Shown: positions 14,408-21,974, counted from the first letter of the stretch. The stretch is DNA of 22,090 bases from a virus (IMGVR_UViG_3300044712_000492:1-22090), one strand, 5' to 3'. The notes: a model not told the origin generated them from the sequence alone. Numbers and translations are program-made.

Positions 14408-16330
14408 TCAGGCGGACTTGCCCCGCTCGTACTCGTTGAGGGCTTGGTTGTAGGCTTCCATGTAGGACTTGCCGCTCTTGCGCAGCTCGGCCACACGAAG
14501 TTCGATCGGGTTGTCGTTCATGTTCGGAGCGTCGGTCTTCGCGGCATCCACGGGCGCAACGATGCGCTCGAGCAAAGCCTTGCGCGGAGGTTCCTCTTGC
14601 GCCGGATACAGCTTGCGGAACGCCTCGGGCGCAGCCTTCGCCGTCACGAGCAACGCGTCGCGCTTGCTCTCGGGCTCGCGGCCAGCCTTGATCAGACCGT
14701 CCACCATGTCGGTGATGGCCTTTTCCTCGGCGTCCTTGTAGGACTTGACCTGCGTCTCAAGCTCGGCAACGCGCTTCTCAAGCACAGCCGACGAATCCTT
14801 CGCAGCCTTGGTGGCAAGGTCCTTGTCCGCGATTGCGCGAACCGCACTGTCGACATCCTGGCAGCCAAGCACTGCGGCAAGCGCGGCCGGGAGCGACTCA
14901 ACCTGATGAGTCTTGTTGGCGTCCGTCATTGGAGTACCTTCTTGCGGCTTGGCCGCGTCTTGTGTCTCGACAGTCGCACCACGCGCTGTCGTATTGACCG
15001 TTTGGTGTTCACAGGCAGACTCGCGCCTTGGCTCGGCTGCCGCATAGGCTCGCATCTGATTCGCGAGCGTGTTCGGATTCGACGGGATCGGCACCACGCT
15101 GATCTCCACCAACTCGGCCTCATCAATGATGAGGATTTCATCGGCGCCCTCTTGACCGTCGCGCTTCTCCCAGCGGTACTTGAGCGGGACGAAGCCAACC
15201 GACAACCCACGCAACGCAGGCTTCGGCTTCGCGGTCATCATGCGAAAGACGCGCTCGCTCTTGGGGTTCTCCGCCTCGGTCAAGAAGCTGAGATCCGAAA
15301 CGAGCTTGGTGCCGTCGATCTTCGTCGCCGTGGTACCGAGCACATCTTCCGGCTCGGGAGCATCCCATCCGCCTGTCTTGTGAGCCCAGACAAGGATCGG
15401 ATTCTTGTTGTAGCGATCGAGCTTCCAACCAGCAGCCTTGATGATTGAACCGTGGCTGTCCTCGGTCTCATCACTTGCGATTGCGCCACGAATGGTACGC
15501 GCTTGATCGTCAACTTCGCGCGTTTCGTCGAGCGCAACGAATGCGCGCAACAGCGGCTCGACTCTCTGCTGCGGCTTGTTCGTGTCCATGCTTCGTCCTT
15601 TCGGAATGTCGATTGCCCAAAGCGTCGTGACGCATTGGCATTTAGCGTGCGCGCCAGGTCCGGGCAGACTGAACGAGAGACCGAGCGGCCTAAGTTCTCC
15701 GTGAGCGGGCCTGCACTTGTCGCAAGCGTTTGCGCGCGAGTCCCAGCGCTTGCCAACCACAACGATGTTGTCATTGGCGCGCGTCTGCACATGCTGCGCG
15801 TTGCGCACGTCGGCTTCGGTGCGCGCGACTCGAAAGCCAAGCGCCTCGGTTGCGTCGTCACTCATGCGGAGCAACGATTGCTCACCGGCCTCGCGCGCGT
15901 CTTGATAGGCCGCGGTTGCCTCTGACTCGAGAATCGTATCGGCATGGAACGCGGCGCGCTTGAATGCGTCGGCTTCCTGCCCTTCCTTCGCAGCCGCTAC
16001 CATCGCGCGGGCCGTATCGACGGCGTTGTCGATGTAGCCGGAAACATCCGAGCGAGCGGGCTTGTCGCCCAGATCGATCGAAACGTTGCCCGCCCCTGCT
16101 CCAACGATGTCTCGCAACTCACTCACAAGATGCGCGGCACCAAGCGAGGTCGCATGCTCGCGCATTGATTGCACTGCATCGGCCAGCAGGCGGCGGAGGT
16201 GCTCGTAGACGCTATCGCCCATGCTCTGAGCGATTGAGGCATATCCACGATGCACCGCCGCCTTCGCGCTCTCGACCGCAGAGTCTAGCTCTGCCGCCTC
16301 GGCGTTGATGTCGTCAGCCGTGAAGGTCAT
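14408..16330 (-). CDS. Head morphogenesis (Mu gpF-like) + prohead protease + scaffold, one reading frame
   Basis: Codes for 640 residues in three modules. Residues 1-247 are a Mu gpF/SPP1 gp7-type minor head protein: a helical N-terminus, then RTEADVRNAQHVQTRAND and a C-C-H-H-C-C cluster (Cys203, Cys206, His210, His228, Cys231, Cys233) that may bind zinc. Residues 248-445 are an HK97-type (U35-like) prohead protease, with probable catalytic His317 in VWAHKTG and Ser377 in RGLSVGF, plus VEISVVPIPSNPN. Residues 468-640 form an Ala/Lys/Glu-rich scaffold with a coiled coil at about 515-540. In Mu, F is separate and scaffold Z is made from an internal start in protease gene I. Here both borders, at M248 and M468, have a Shine-Dalgarno, so the modules may also be made separately. 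The ATG at 16330 itself has a weak Shine-Dalgarno. Confidence 0.85.
   Translation of the reverse strand: MTFTADDINAEAAELDSAVESAKAAVHRGYASIAQSMGDSVYEHLRRLLADAVQSMREHATSLGAAHLVSELRDIVGAGAGNVSIDLGDKPARSDVSGYIDNAVDTARAMVAAAKEGQEADAFKRAAFHADTILESEATAAYQDAREAGEQSLLRMSDDATEALGFRVARTEADVRNAQHVQTRANDNIVVVGKRWDSRANACDKCRPAHGELRPLGLSFSLPGPGAHAKCQCVTTLWAIDIPKGRSMDTNKPQQRVEPLLRAFVALDETREVDDQARTIRGAIASDETEDSHGSIIKAAGWKLDRYNKNPILVWAHKTGGWDAPEPEDVLGTTATKIDGTKLVSDLSFLTEAENPKSERVFRMMTAKPKPALRGLSVGFVPLKYRWEKRDGQEGADEILIIDEAELVEISVVPIPSNPNTLANQMRAYAAAEPRRESACEHQTVNTTARGATVETQDAAKPQEGTPMTDANKTHQVESLPAALAAVLGCQDVDSAVRAIADKDLATKAAKDSSAVLEKRVAELETQVKSYKDAEEKAITDMVDGLIKAGREPESKRDALLVTAKAAPEAFRKLYPAQEEPPRKALLERIVAPVDAAKTDAPNMNDNPIELRVAELRKSGKSYMEAYNQALNEYERGKSA
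14927..14943 (-). promoter_or_regulatory. Internal start for scaffold (nested product 14408-14929, 173 aa)
   Basis: AAGAAGG (14943-14937) precedes an in-frame ATG (14929-14927) by seven bases, exactly at the border between protease and scaffold modules. Its product would be a 173-residue scaffold with the coiled coil, analogous to Mu gpZ within gpI or lambda Nu3 within C. Confidence 0.55.
15587..15601 (-). promoter_or_regulatory. Internal start for protease-scaffold (product 14408-15589, 393 aa)
   Basis: AAAGGA (15601-15596) precedes an in-frame ATG (15589-15587) by six bases, at the border between the gpF-like and protease modules. The product would be a 393-residue protease-scaffold, a size near that of Mu gpI. 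There is no stop codon between the modules, so full-length read-through is also possible. Confidence 0.55.
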
Positions 16331-16339
16331 TGGCTACTA

Positions 16340-17455
16340 TCAGCCGAGCGCCTTCGTGTATTCGATCCAGGATTCCACGACTACGAGGTCGTCGGTAGCC
16401 AACTCGGCAGCCTGCGGGTTGAGCGTGATGGTCATGCTCGAGGTCAGGCCAGGGAACAGACCAAGCGCGACGCTCATGAGCTGCACGGTCTTCGCGGCCG
16501 GGTTCGCCATCGCGGGCGTGGTTCCGCCGAGGTCTGCGCCAGCATCGTACAGAGCGCCATCCGTCGCGGCGTACATGGTCGAGATGAGCGTGGGTGTGTC
16601 GGCCGCAGTCGCGCCCGTCTTCGCGCAACGCACGTAGAGCGTAGGGGCCGCGGTCACGTCGCAATCGGCAGGTACCGAGAACGACTGCGCTACGATTGCG
16701 GTAGCCCCCGCGGTGTTGTTCCAGCGAAGGCCAGTACACTTGGAGCCGTCGCTCCACAAGCCGACCGTGCCGGCGTCGTCTGCCGCGTAGACAGCAAGCG
16801 GGGTTCCATCTGTCACGGACACCCAGTTGGCCGGGTCGAGGCGAATCACGCCCTTCTTGCCGGTGATGTTCGCCGTGGTGGCGACGGTGCCAGCGGTCGG
16901 CAACGTGATGTCGGTCCCCGCCGTCGCAGTCATCTTCGTTACGAAGTCGCCCGCAATCTCGAGCGTGTTGGCGAGCTTCAGTTCCGAACCAGCGGCCTTG
17001 GCCGTGATCTTCACATCGCCCGTAACCGCATATACGGTTTGATCGCCGACGTGCAGGTTCAAGAGACGCCAGTTCGCGTTCATGTATTCGAACTCGGCCG
17101 CAGCCTTCGTGCTGGCCGGCATCACACACATGGTGCCCGCGCCCGCTCCGCCGTTGTTGCAGGTCACGATATGGGCCGTGGTGCCGGTGCGGACCAACCG
17201 AATACGATCGCCTTCGGTCGCACCCGTGGTGCCGAAGGTGAGCACGATGCTGCCGGCAAGCGCGCCGATCTCGTAGTCTGTTCCGCCACCAACCACAACC
17301 GCACCAGTCGCCGCGATGTCGGTGCCGACCTTCGCGCCGATACCCATCTTGGTCTCGATCGCCACGATGGCCGCCTGCATGCGCGGGATCTGAAGCTGCG
17401 TGTCTTCGGTCGGAAGGAACGAGTCAATCGTGGTGGGGAATGTGGTGTCGCCCAT
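16340..17455 (-). CDS. Unrecognised 371-aa head-module protein, possible head fibre or decoration
   Basis: Codes for 371 residues, with an excellent GAGGAG Shine-Dalgarno eight bases before the ATG and placed between the portal and the gpF-like gene. A short N-terminal helix (QIPRMQAAIVAIETKMG, residues about 23-40) leads into a long series of Gly/Thr/Ala-rich strands with several Trp and Tyr residues (ANWRLLNLHVGD, PANWVSVTDG, GLRWNNTAGA) and ends with VVVESWIEYTKALG. The composition is that of an extracellular, beta-rich virion protein such as a head fibre, tail fibre fragment or decoration protein. No catalytic motif or signal peptide is seen. Such a gene is not normal at this place in Mu-like genomes. 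Confidence 0.7.
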   Translation of the reverse strand: MGDTTFPTTIDSFLPTEDTQLQIPRMQAAIVAIETKMGIGAKVGTDIAATGAVVVGGGTDYEIGALAGSIVLTFGTTGATEGDRIRLVRTGTTAHIVTCNNGGAGAGTMCVMPASTKAAAEFEYMNANWRLLNLHVGDQTVYAVTGDVKITAKAAGSELKLANTLEIAGDFVTKMTATAGTDITLPTAGTVATTANITGKKGVIRLDPANWVSVTDGTPLAVYAADDAGTVGLWSDGSKCTGLRWNNTAGATAIVAQSFSVPADCDVTAAPTLYVRCAKTGATAADTPTLISTMYAATDGALYDAGADLGGTTPAMANPAAKTVQLMSVALGLFPGLTSSMTITLNPQAAELATDDLVVVESWIEYTKALG

Positions 17456-17457
17456 GT

Positions 17458-18915
17458 CTATTTCTCCTCGGCGCCGACAGCATTCCCATCGGCGGAATCG
17501 TTTGCGTCGTCTTCAGAGTCGTCTTCGCCGTCCGGCTGCATCATGGGCGGCGTTGGTTCGTCGTTCTCGGGAGCGGGCTGTGATGGAGGCTCAGTTGGCT
17601 CAGGCTCATCCTCGGGCTCGCTGTACAGCTTTGCTTTGCCCTCTTTGGTCAGCACCACATCGCCCGGCTCAGCGTGCGGAATGCCGAAGCGCTCTGAGGC
17701 CCACGAGGTCTTGACCGGCAGGCCCTTGTCAACGAGGCCGCTAACGGTCTTCATCGCAAGCTCGTCATCCTCGGGCGGCTCGACCTTGGTGTGATAGGTC
17801 GGCAAGTACTTCGCCGCAGCCGCAGCGCCGTAGTTCAGCACCACGAGCGGGCGCACGACACACGACTGCACCGTCTCGTCCCACGCGCCGCCATCGGCCA
17901 TCGTGAGTTCGTTTTGCTGGTCCGACTGCGTGGAGGCTTGTGCGCCTTCGCCGCGCTTCTGCGTTCCCGTCGTCAGGTGCCCGCCTAGCACGGCTTCGGA
18001 CTCCTGCTGGTCACACAGGTCAATCAACGATCCGTGAGGCGTGCTGGACGACGTTGCGCCAGACTGCGAACCTTGACCCTTGAAGTTGATCTCGAACGTA
18101 TCGGGGTGCGCGCACGAGCCGAGACCGGCCGCAATCTTCTTGACGATATCCTTAGCGGCGTTGATGTCGGGTTCGCTTGCAGTCGAGTCAGCACCGTTCT
18201 TCCACGCGACATCCACAAGGCTCTTGCCTCGCGATTCGACGAACGCAACCAGGTCACGCCAGCCGAAACGCTTGAAGGCCATTGAGAAGGCGATGATTCG
18301 TCCGAGCCCTTCGCGCGTCGGGTACTCATCCGACAGCCGAGGCTCAAAGACGGTGAACTTGCCTTCCCACTGCGGATCGCGCGGGTAGATTCCAATCGAG
18401 GTACCGGAGCCGTCAGTGACGTACATCCGGAACTCCTCATCGTAATCAAGCCGGCGAGTGTGCACGAACTCGAGCCGATCGATGAGCCAGTCGCCGTCGC
18501 GCCGCTTCCACATATTCTCGCGCATGGAAGCGCCGTAGAAGTTGCCCCACAGCATGCCGCGGCAATGCGTTTGCCACAGCGGGATCGCAGCGATGGCTTG
18601 ACGTACGAAGTTGGCGACTTCGGTTGCTGCCTCAACCTCGCGTTCGTTCTGCTCGTCAACCTGCGCCGCGAGCACATCCCACGGCTTGTTCGCAACGGCA
18701 GCAAAGCGCTTGCTCAGGATCGAGAACGCGTGAGGGTCGCCCTCGAGCAGCTCGCGCAGCACGTCCACCCAAAGCGACCGATACCCCTGTTCGCTGTAGC
18801 GCATTGCTGCGCCAACCGCGGCGACCGTAGCCCGTGCACCGTGATGGAGCGGGTATTGGTCGTTCGGGTTGTACGGAACGAACTGACGCTCCAGTTGCGA
18901 TATACGAATTGGCAT
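17458..18915 (-). CDS. Portal protein (DUF935, Mu gp29-like)
   Basis: Codes for 485 residues. It carries the DUF935 sequence pattern: an N-terminal helix with LRELLEGDPHAFSILSKRFAAV and NKPWDV, the helix AIAAIPLWQTHCRGMLWGNFYGAS, then RLEFVHTRRLDYDEEF, and the signature FTVFEPRLSDEYPTREGLGR followed by AFSMAFKRFGWRDLVAFVESRG. DUF935 proteins form the dodecameric portal through which DNA enters and leaves the head. The last about 60 residues are a Pro/Glu/Asp-rich, probably disordered tail. It starts 12 bases after terL and its TAG is two bases from the next ATG. The Shine-Dalgarno is poor, so coupling to terL is likely. Confidence 0.9.
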   Translation of the reverse strand: MPIRISQLERQFVPYNPNDQYPLHHGARATVAAVGAAMRYSEQGYRSLWVDVLRELLEGDPHAFSILSKRFAAVANKPWDVLAAQVDEQNEREVEAATEVANFVRQAIAAIPLWQTHCRGMLWGNFYGASMRENMWKRRDGDWLIDRLEFVHTRRLDYDEEFRMYVTDGSGTSIGIYPRDPQWEGKFTVFEPRLSDEYPTREGLGRIIAFSMAFKRFGWRDLVAFVESRGKSLVDVAWKNGADSTASEPDINAAKDIVKKIAAGLGSCAHPDTFEINFKGQGSQSGATSSSTPHGSLIDLCDQQESEAVLGGHLTTGTQKRGEGAQASTQSDQQNELTMADGGAWDETVQSCVVRPLVVLNYGAAAAAKYLPTYHTKVEPPEDDELAMKTVSGLVDKGLPVKTSWASERFGIPHAEPGDVVLTKEGKAKLYSEPEDEPEPTEPPSQPAPENDEPTPPMMQPDGEDDSEDDANDSADGNAVGAEEK

Positions 18916-18927
18916 TGGAGCGTGTGG

Positions 18928-20313
18928 TTAGTCGTCTAGGATGGCTGATTCGATTGGGTAGAAGACTGAGGCGGCCTGGGGGGCGGTACTTCCCACCGAG
19001 TCAAACGCAGCCGCAAGCGCATCGACTTGATCGTCGTGCGGGTCGTTGACGCCAGTAAACTTCGTTACCTCTGCGACAAACGCCGAGGTCCACGGAGCAT
19101 TGCGTTTGACCAGCACCTTGCCCATGTTCCAGCGTGCCGCTACCGGCTGCGCTCGCACGAACTTGTCAGCGTTCGTGGTACGCGCGTCGATCGTCGTGCC
19201 GAGCTTTCCTAGCAGGTCCGCAACGCCTTTCTCGGTACCACTGCAATACCAGCGAGGCTGGACGCCCTTGTGTGAACCACACGTTTCGTTCAGCACTGGC
19301 GCGAACGCGTCCGCTGACTTCTGCTCGCGTACAACGTTCGTCACGTAGAACGTGTCGCCATGCATCTGCCCGACCACGATGACCGAATAGTCGCTCTTGG
19401 TCTTCGCGCTGTAGGCGAGGTCAAGCCCGATGCCTACGCGATATCCGCCCGATGGCAACTCGTCATAGTAGGTCGGTTCTGCGAAGACCTGCCCGCCGCG
19501 GGGTCGTGGATTGCCGTCGTACAGCGACGCTGCGTCGTACTCTCCAACCTCTGCCTTGCGCCGTACGATGGCCTCCACGGGCCACCTATCGGGCCACAAC
19601 GCGTCGCCGGTCTCGGGGTCGAGTGCTGGGAGGTTGATGTAGTCCCAACGCGTCTCAGCGTCATTCTCGAGCCGCCCGATGAGGTCGTCAGGATGCCATC
19701 GGGTATGAACCACGATGACCGATCCGCCTGGCTCGATACGGCTCATGGCCGTCGAGGTGAACCACTCGTGGATCGTGTCGCGGATCGTCTGCGATTCGGC
19801 TTCGGCCCGGTTCTTGTGCGGGTCGTCAACGATGAGCAGATGCGCGCCGTGACCCGTGAGCGGGCCGCCAACGCCTGTTGCGATGAGTCCGCCACCCTCG
19901 GGTGTGCGCCACTCGTTCAACGCGGTGGAGTCATCGCGCAGCTTTACGCCAGCGCGCCGCGCGTAGTCTCTCGCAAGCCGCGACTTGCTCCGCGCGATGT
20001 CCGCTGAGTACGAGGCGTAGACGATCGTTTGCTCGGGATGGCGAATCAGCCACCACGCGATCGTGTGAAGGATAAGCTCGGTCTTGCCGTGCCGAGGAGG
20101 CACCGAAACGAGCAACCGGATCGGTCGCGTCTCTGCCTCGTGCACCGCTTCTGCGATGCGGCGTAGATGCGTCGGGCGTTGCCAGCGCGGCGTTACGCGA
20201 GGGACGAAGTCGAGGAGGTCAACCGATATGCGCTCGCGTCGCCTGCGCTCTTGCTCAAGTCTTAGCAGGTCGAGCGCCGCTGAGTTCCGCGATACGGCGT
20301 TCGAGTTCGTCAT
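18928..20313 (-). CDS. terL: Terminase large subunit
   Basis: Codes for 461 residues with all expected motifs. The N-terminal ATPase has Walker A at about 70-79 (SVPPRHGKTE), an aromatic IVYASYSADIA strand, Walker B LLIVDD at about 159-164, and the coupling motif VVHTRWHPDD near 201-210. The C-terminal nuclease has the first catalytic Asp in GIGLDLAYS (about Asp298), a Glu in SGTEKG (about 361) and the acidic cluster PHDDQVDALA (about 425-434). TerL cuts concatemeric DNA and drives it into the head. The ATG lies inside the end of terS (59 bases of overlap); no better start follows, so the overlap is probably real. Confidence 0.95.
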   Translation of the reverse strand: MTNSNAVSRNSAALDLLRLEQERRRRERISVDLLDFVPRVTPRWQRPTHLRRIAEAVHEAETRPIRLLVSVPPRHGKTELILHTIAWWLIRHPEQTIVYASYSADIARSKSRLARDYARRAGVKLRDDSTALNEWRTPEGGGLIATGVGGPLTGHGAHLLIVDDPHKNRAEAESQTIRDTIHEWFTSTAMSRIEPGGSVIVVHTRWHPDDLIGRLENDAETRWDYINLPALDPETGDALWPDRWPVEAIVRRKAEVGEYDAASLYDGNPRPRGGQVFAEPTYYDELPSGGYRVGIGLDLAYSAKTKSDYSVIVVGQMHGDTFYVTNVVREQKSADAFAPVLNETCGSHKGVQPRWYCSGTEKGVADLLGKLGTTIDARTTNADKFVRAQPVAARWNMGKVLVKRNAPWTSAFVAEVTKFTGVNDPHDDQVDALAAAFDSVGSTAPQAASVFYPIESAILDD

Positions 20314-20683
20314 CGGACAGCTTCGTTACGTCTTGCAACTGCAGCGGGCCGCCGTTTGCGCCGGTAATCTCAGTCTTGGTCGAGTTGCCCCACTGGCCGG
20401 CGTGGCGATGCGTCAGGATCCAAGCAGCTGCGTGCCAATCCTCAATCGCACTCGCCTTGACGACCTTGACCAACTCGGCCTCGGCGCTCGTCTCAGCGGC
20501 TCGAACATCGGCAGCGAACTGCGCGAGTTCCTCGTTGCCTTCGTCGGCAGCGTCGAGCCAGTTGCGGAGCGTGTCTTCGGTGATGCCCGCAAGCGCTGCG
20601 GCTGTCCTACGATAGTTGCCGTCTGCGAGCGCATCCACGATGATCTTGTGGACTTCAGCGCTGTACTTTCGTGGCAGAGGCAT
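20255..20683 (-). CDS. terS: Terminase small subunit
   Basis: Codes for 142 residues. The N-terminus is a helix-turn-helix (residues about 6-45: HKIIVDALADGNYRRTAAALAG, ITEDTLRNWLDAAD), followed by a helical oligomerisation region with AETSAEAELVKVV and WHAAAWILTHRHAGQWG, the common layout of phage small terminases. The C-terminal part (LSDDELERRIAELSGARP) is typical of the TerL-contacting tail. It recognises the packaging site in phage DNA. It directly precedes and overlaps terL. The start ATG at 20683 has no good Shine-Dalgarno. Confidence 0.85.
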   Translation of the reverse strand: MPLPRKYSAEVHKIIVDALADGNYRRTAAALAGITEDTLRNWLDAADEGNEELAQFAADVRAAETSAEAELVKVVKASAIEDWHAAAWILTHRHAGQWGNSTKTEITGANGGPLQLQDVTKLSDDELERRIAELSGARPAKT

Positions 20684-20781
20684 GGGAGTGGTTCATGGGG
20701 TCGCGCGTAGGGAGCCAAAACGCCGAACTAGTAGTGCACCCACCCCAACAGGACCCGCCCGTTGCGGGGGTGCTGCGAATA

Positions 20782-20814
20782 GCAAAGAGCCCACCGTGCT
20801 TGCGGACAGTGGGC
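20782..20814 (-). terminator. Terminator-like hairpin upstream of terS
   Basis: On the minus strand GCCCACTGT (20814-20806) pairs with ACGGTGGGC (20797-20789), nine bases with one mismatch, around an eight-base loop, followed by TCTTTGC. The T-run is short, so termination would be partial. It lies about 100 bases before terS. Confidence 0.5.
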
Positions 20815-20840
20815 GGATTAGACCCTTGCGGGGCCGCCCT

Positions 20841-20872
20841 GGGTTAGACCGTAGGGGAGGGGACTACGGGGG
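20841..20872 (+). other. G-run cluster with embedded hairpin
   Basis: The plus strand has G-runs of 3, 4, 4 and 5 separated by 10, 1 and 5 bases, a pattern that could form a G-quadruplex. CCGTAG (20849-20854) and CTACGG (20864-20869) also form a perfect six-base stem around a GGGAGGGGA loop, an alternative structure. Confidence 0.35.
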
Positions 20873-20993
20873 TGCGTGCGGCTGTCACCCGTGGGACGAA
20901 AGCAGCGGATGCGGTGTTCGTGCCGAGGCGTTACTAACCGAGTTCCAGCTTGTCCAAGTTCGTAAGGGGGGAAGGCACCAATAGGTTCTGATG

Positions 20994-21024
20994 GGGGGAT
21001 TGACCCCCTACCCCCTATAATATA
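20994..21024. other. GC hairpin next to AT-rich patch
   Basis: GGGGG (20994-20998) and CCCCC (21004-21008) form a stem around ATTGA. Just to the right is TATAATATA (21016-21024), the only clear AT-rich patch here. It resembles a -10 element on both strands, but neither strand has a -35 match at 16-18 bases. Confidence 0.3.
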
Positions 21025-21048
21025 CGCGACGCCAATCTGTTCACGGTG

Positions 21049-21306
21049 CTACGTACTGTTAGCGCTGTCGTTGTTGTTGCGCCCGTTGATGTTGTCGCAT
21101 TCGGCCAACAAGTCGTTGATTTCATTCCACGCTTCCGGAAACAGGTCACGCAGTTTTCGCCGGGTAGTGTACAGGCATCCGCCGATCTTCACTAGCGCGT
21201 CGTTCTTGCGTAGTACGCGAACCACCGTCCACCTTGCGATCCCAATCTTGTCAGCAAACCATGTCACCCTCACATAGATCGGCTGTGTAGTCTTATGCTG
21301 TTGCAC
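21049..21306 (-). CDS. Small helix-turn-helix DNA-binding protein
   Basis: Codes for 85 residues. Residues about 14-50 fit a helix-turn-helix of the excisionase/MerR-like kind: VTWFADKIGIARWTVVRVLR followed by a strand-like LVKIGGCLYTTRRKLRDLF. The C-terminus is Asn/Asp/Ser-rich. The start is GTG at 21306, preferred because AAAGGAGG lies seven bases upstream. It overlaps the end of the preceding gene by 14 bases, so the two are translated together. As the last gene before the leader of the packaging operon, it could regulate late genes. It is more likely a regulator than a packaging protein, since terS has its own helix-turn-helix. Confidence 0.72.
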   Translation of the reverse strand: MQQHKTTQPIYVRVTWFADKIGIARWTVVRVLRKNDALVKIGGCLYTTRRKLRDLFPEAWNEINDLLAECDNINGRNNNDSANST

Positions 21307-21907
21307 GGACCGGCCTCCTTTCCGGGGCAGACGCCGCCCACTCCGAGTTCATGACACGAACGATCATGTCGATCTCATCCTTGACCCGCTCGATTCGGGC
21401 TGCCCGCTCGTTGTTCGGGCACAAGTTCTGCGACTCCGCATCGGCCGCGAGTTCAGCCGCCGCTGTTTGCGCCAAAGCTGACCCGCACGCCTCCGCGCGC
21501 TCCTTGCGATGCTGGTAGAACTTCGCCCCGGTCTTGGTGATGTCTACGAGCGCCCAAGACTGCTGTTGCGGGCGCGGCTTCCAATGTTGCCCCTCGTTGC
21601 CGTAGTACAGCTCGAGGGCCGCTCGCGCCATCGGGCTCCGCTTACCGATTTCCTCGATGCGCCTCGACACCCAAACGAGCTTGTAGATCATCTCCTCATC
21701 CGGCTCGTAGGACGCCTCGTGGCGAGTCTCATGCACCTTCATGCACTGCCAAGGGTTCTCGGGTCGTGTGACTCTGCGCCCCTCGCTGTCCCTGTACCGC
21801 GCCTCTTGCCGCTCCAACATGGTCCCAAACGTGGACCTTGCGAAACTCAGGTGCACCGCGCCGAAGTACCACTCCAACAACATCTCGTCATCAATCGAAA
21901 TTGCCAT
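21293..21907 (-). CDS. Unrecognised 204-aa phage protein, possible late regulator
   Basis: Codes for 204 residues, mostly helical. Landmarks are the N-terminal IDDEMLLEWYFGAVHLSFARS, a charged middle with EPDEEMIYKLVWVSRRIEEIG, and ARAALELYYGNEGQHW, which recalls the layout of phage late regulators and antitermination-like proteins (a helix, an LxLYY turn, then a basic segment). The C-terminus has NERAARIERVKDEIDMIVRVM. Third codon positions favour G/C, as in its neighbours. Location next to an HTH gene and just upstream of the terminator-containing leader agrees with a role in switching on late genes, but no domain was recognised with certainty. The Shine-Dalgarno is only moderate. Confidence 0.7.
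   Translation of the reverse strand: MAISIDDEMLLEWYFGAVHLSFARSTFGTMLERQEARYRDSEGRRVTRPENPWQCMKVHETRHEASYEPDEEMIYKLVWVSRRIEEIGKRSPMARAALELYYGNEGQHWKPRPQQQSWALVDITKTGAKFYQHRKERAEACGSALAQTAAAELAADAESQNLCPNNERAARIERVKDEIDMIVRVMNSEWAASAPERRPVRATA
21314..21321 (-). promoter_or_regulatory. Ribosome binding site that fixes the GTG start of the HTH gene
   Basis: AAAGGAGG on the minus strand, inside the upstream 204-aa gene and seven bases from GTG. It is the best Shine-Dalgarno in the window. Confidence 0.8.
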
Positions 21908-21939
21908 CTTGCCGCCTAGTCTTCCTCGAGCCGTCCTTC

Positions 21940-21974
21940 GTTGTGTCGTTGCCTGTCAAACAACGTTTCACAAC
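21940..21974. promoter_or_regulatory. Inverted repeat upstream of the 204-aa gene (possible operator or RNA hairpin)
   Basis: GTTGTG (21940-21945) and CGTTG (21947-21951) pair with CAACG (21961-21965) and CACAAC (21969-21974) around a nine-base loop, with one unpaired base on one side and three on the other. It lies 33 bases before the ATG of the 204-aa gene. Confidence 0.45.

Larger units (their letters stand above)
20684..21048 (-). other. Non-coding leader before the packaging genes
   Basis: 365 bases with no credible ORF. It contains a terminator-like hairpin near terS, paired short repeats (TTGCGGGG at 20762 and 20826; TTAGACC at 20818 and 20844), a G-run cluster, a GC hairpin and one AT-rich patch at the right end. 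Runs of four or more G occur repeatedly on the plus strand. It may hold the late promoter, an antitermination site, or the pac/cos site. No consensus sigma-70 promoter with correct spacing was found on either strand. Confidence 0.7.

Noticed and set aside
14288-15448. 386-codon plus-strand ORF opposite the protease-scaffold part
   Set aside because: Shadow of the protease/scaffold gene; no domain pattern and it crosses the gap between two real genes.
21016-21021. TATAAT as -10 of a plus-strand promoter, with TTGACC just upstream
   Set aside because: Spacing between the two hexamers is only ten bases, and no plus-strand gene follows.
21954-21959. Perfect TTGACA (-35) on the minus strand before the 204-aa gene
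   Set aside because: The sequence 17 bases further is GGACGG, not a -10 element; the hexamer is part of the dyad loop.
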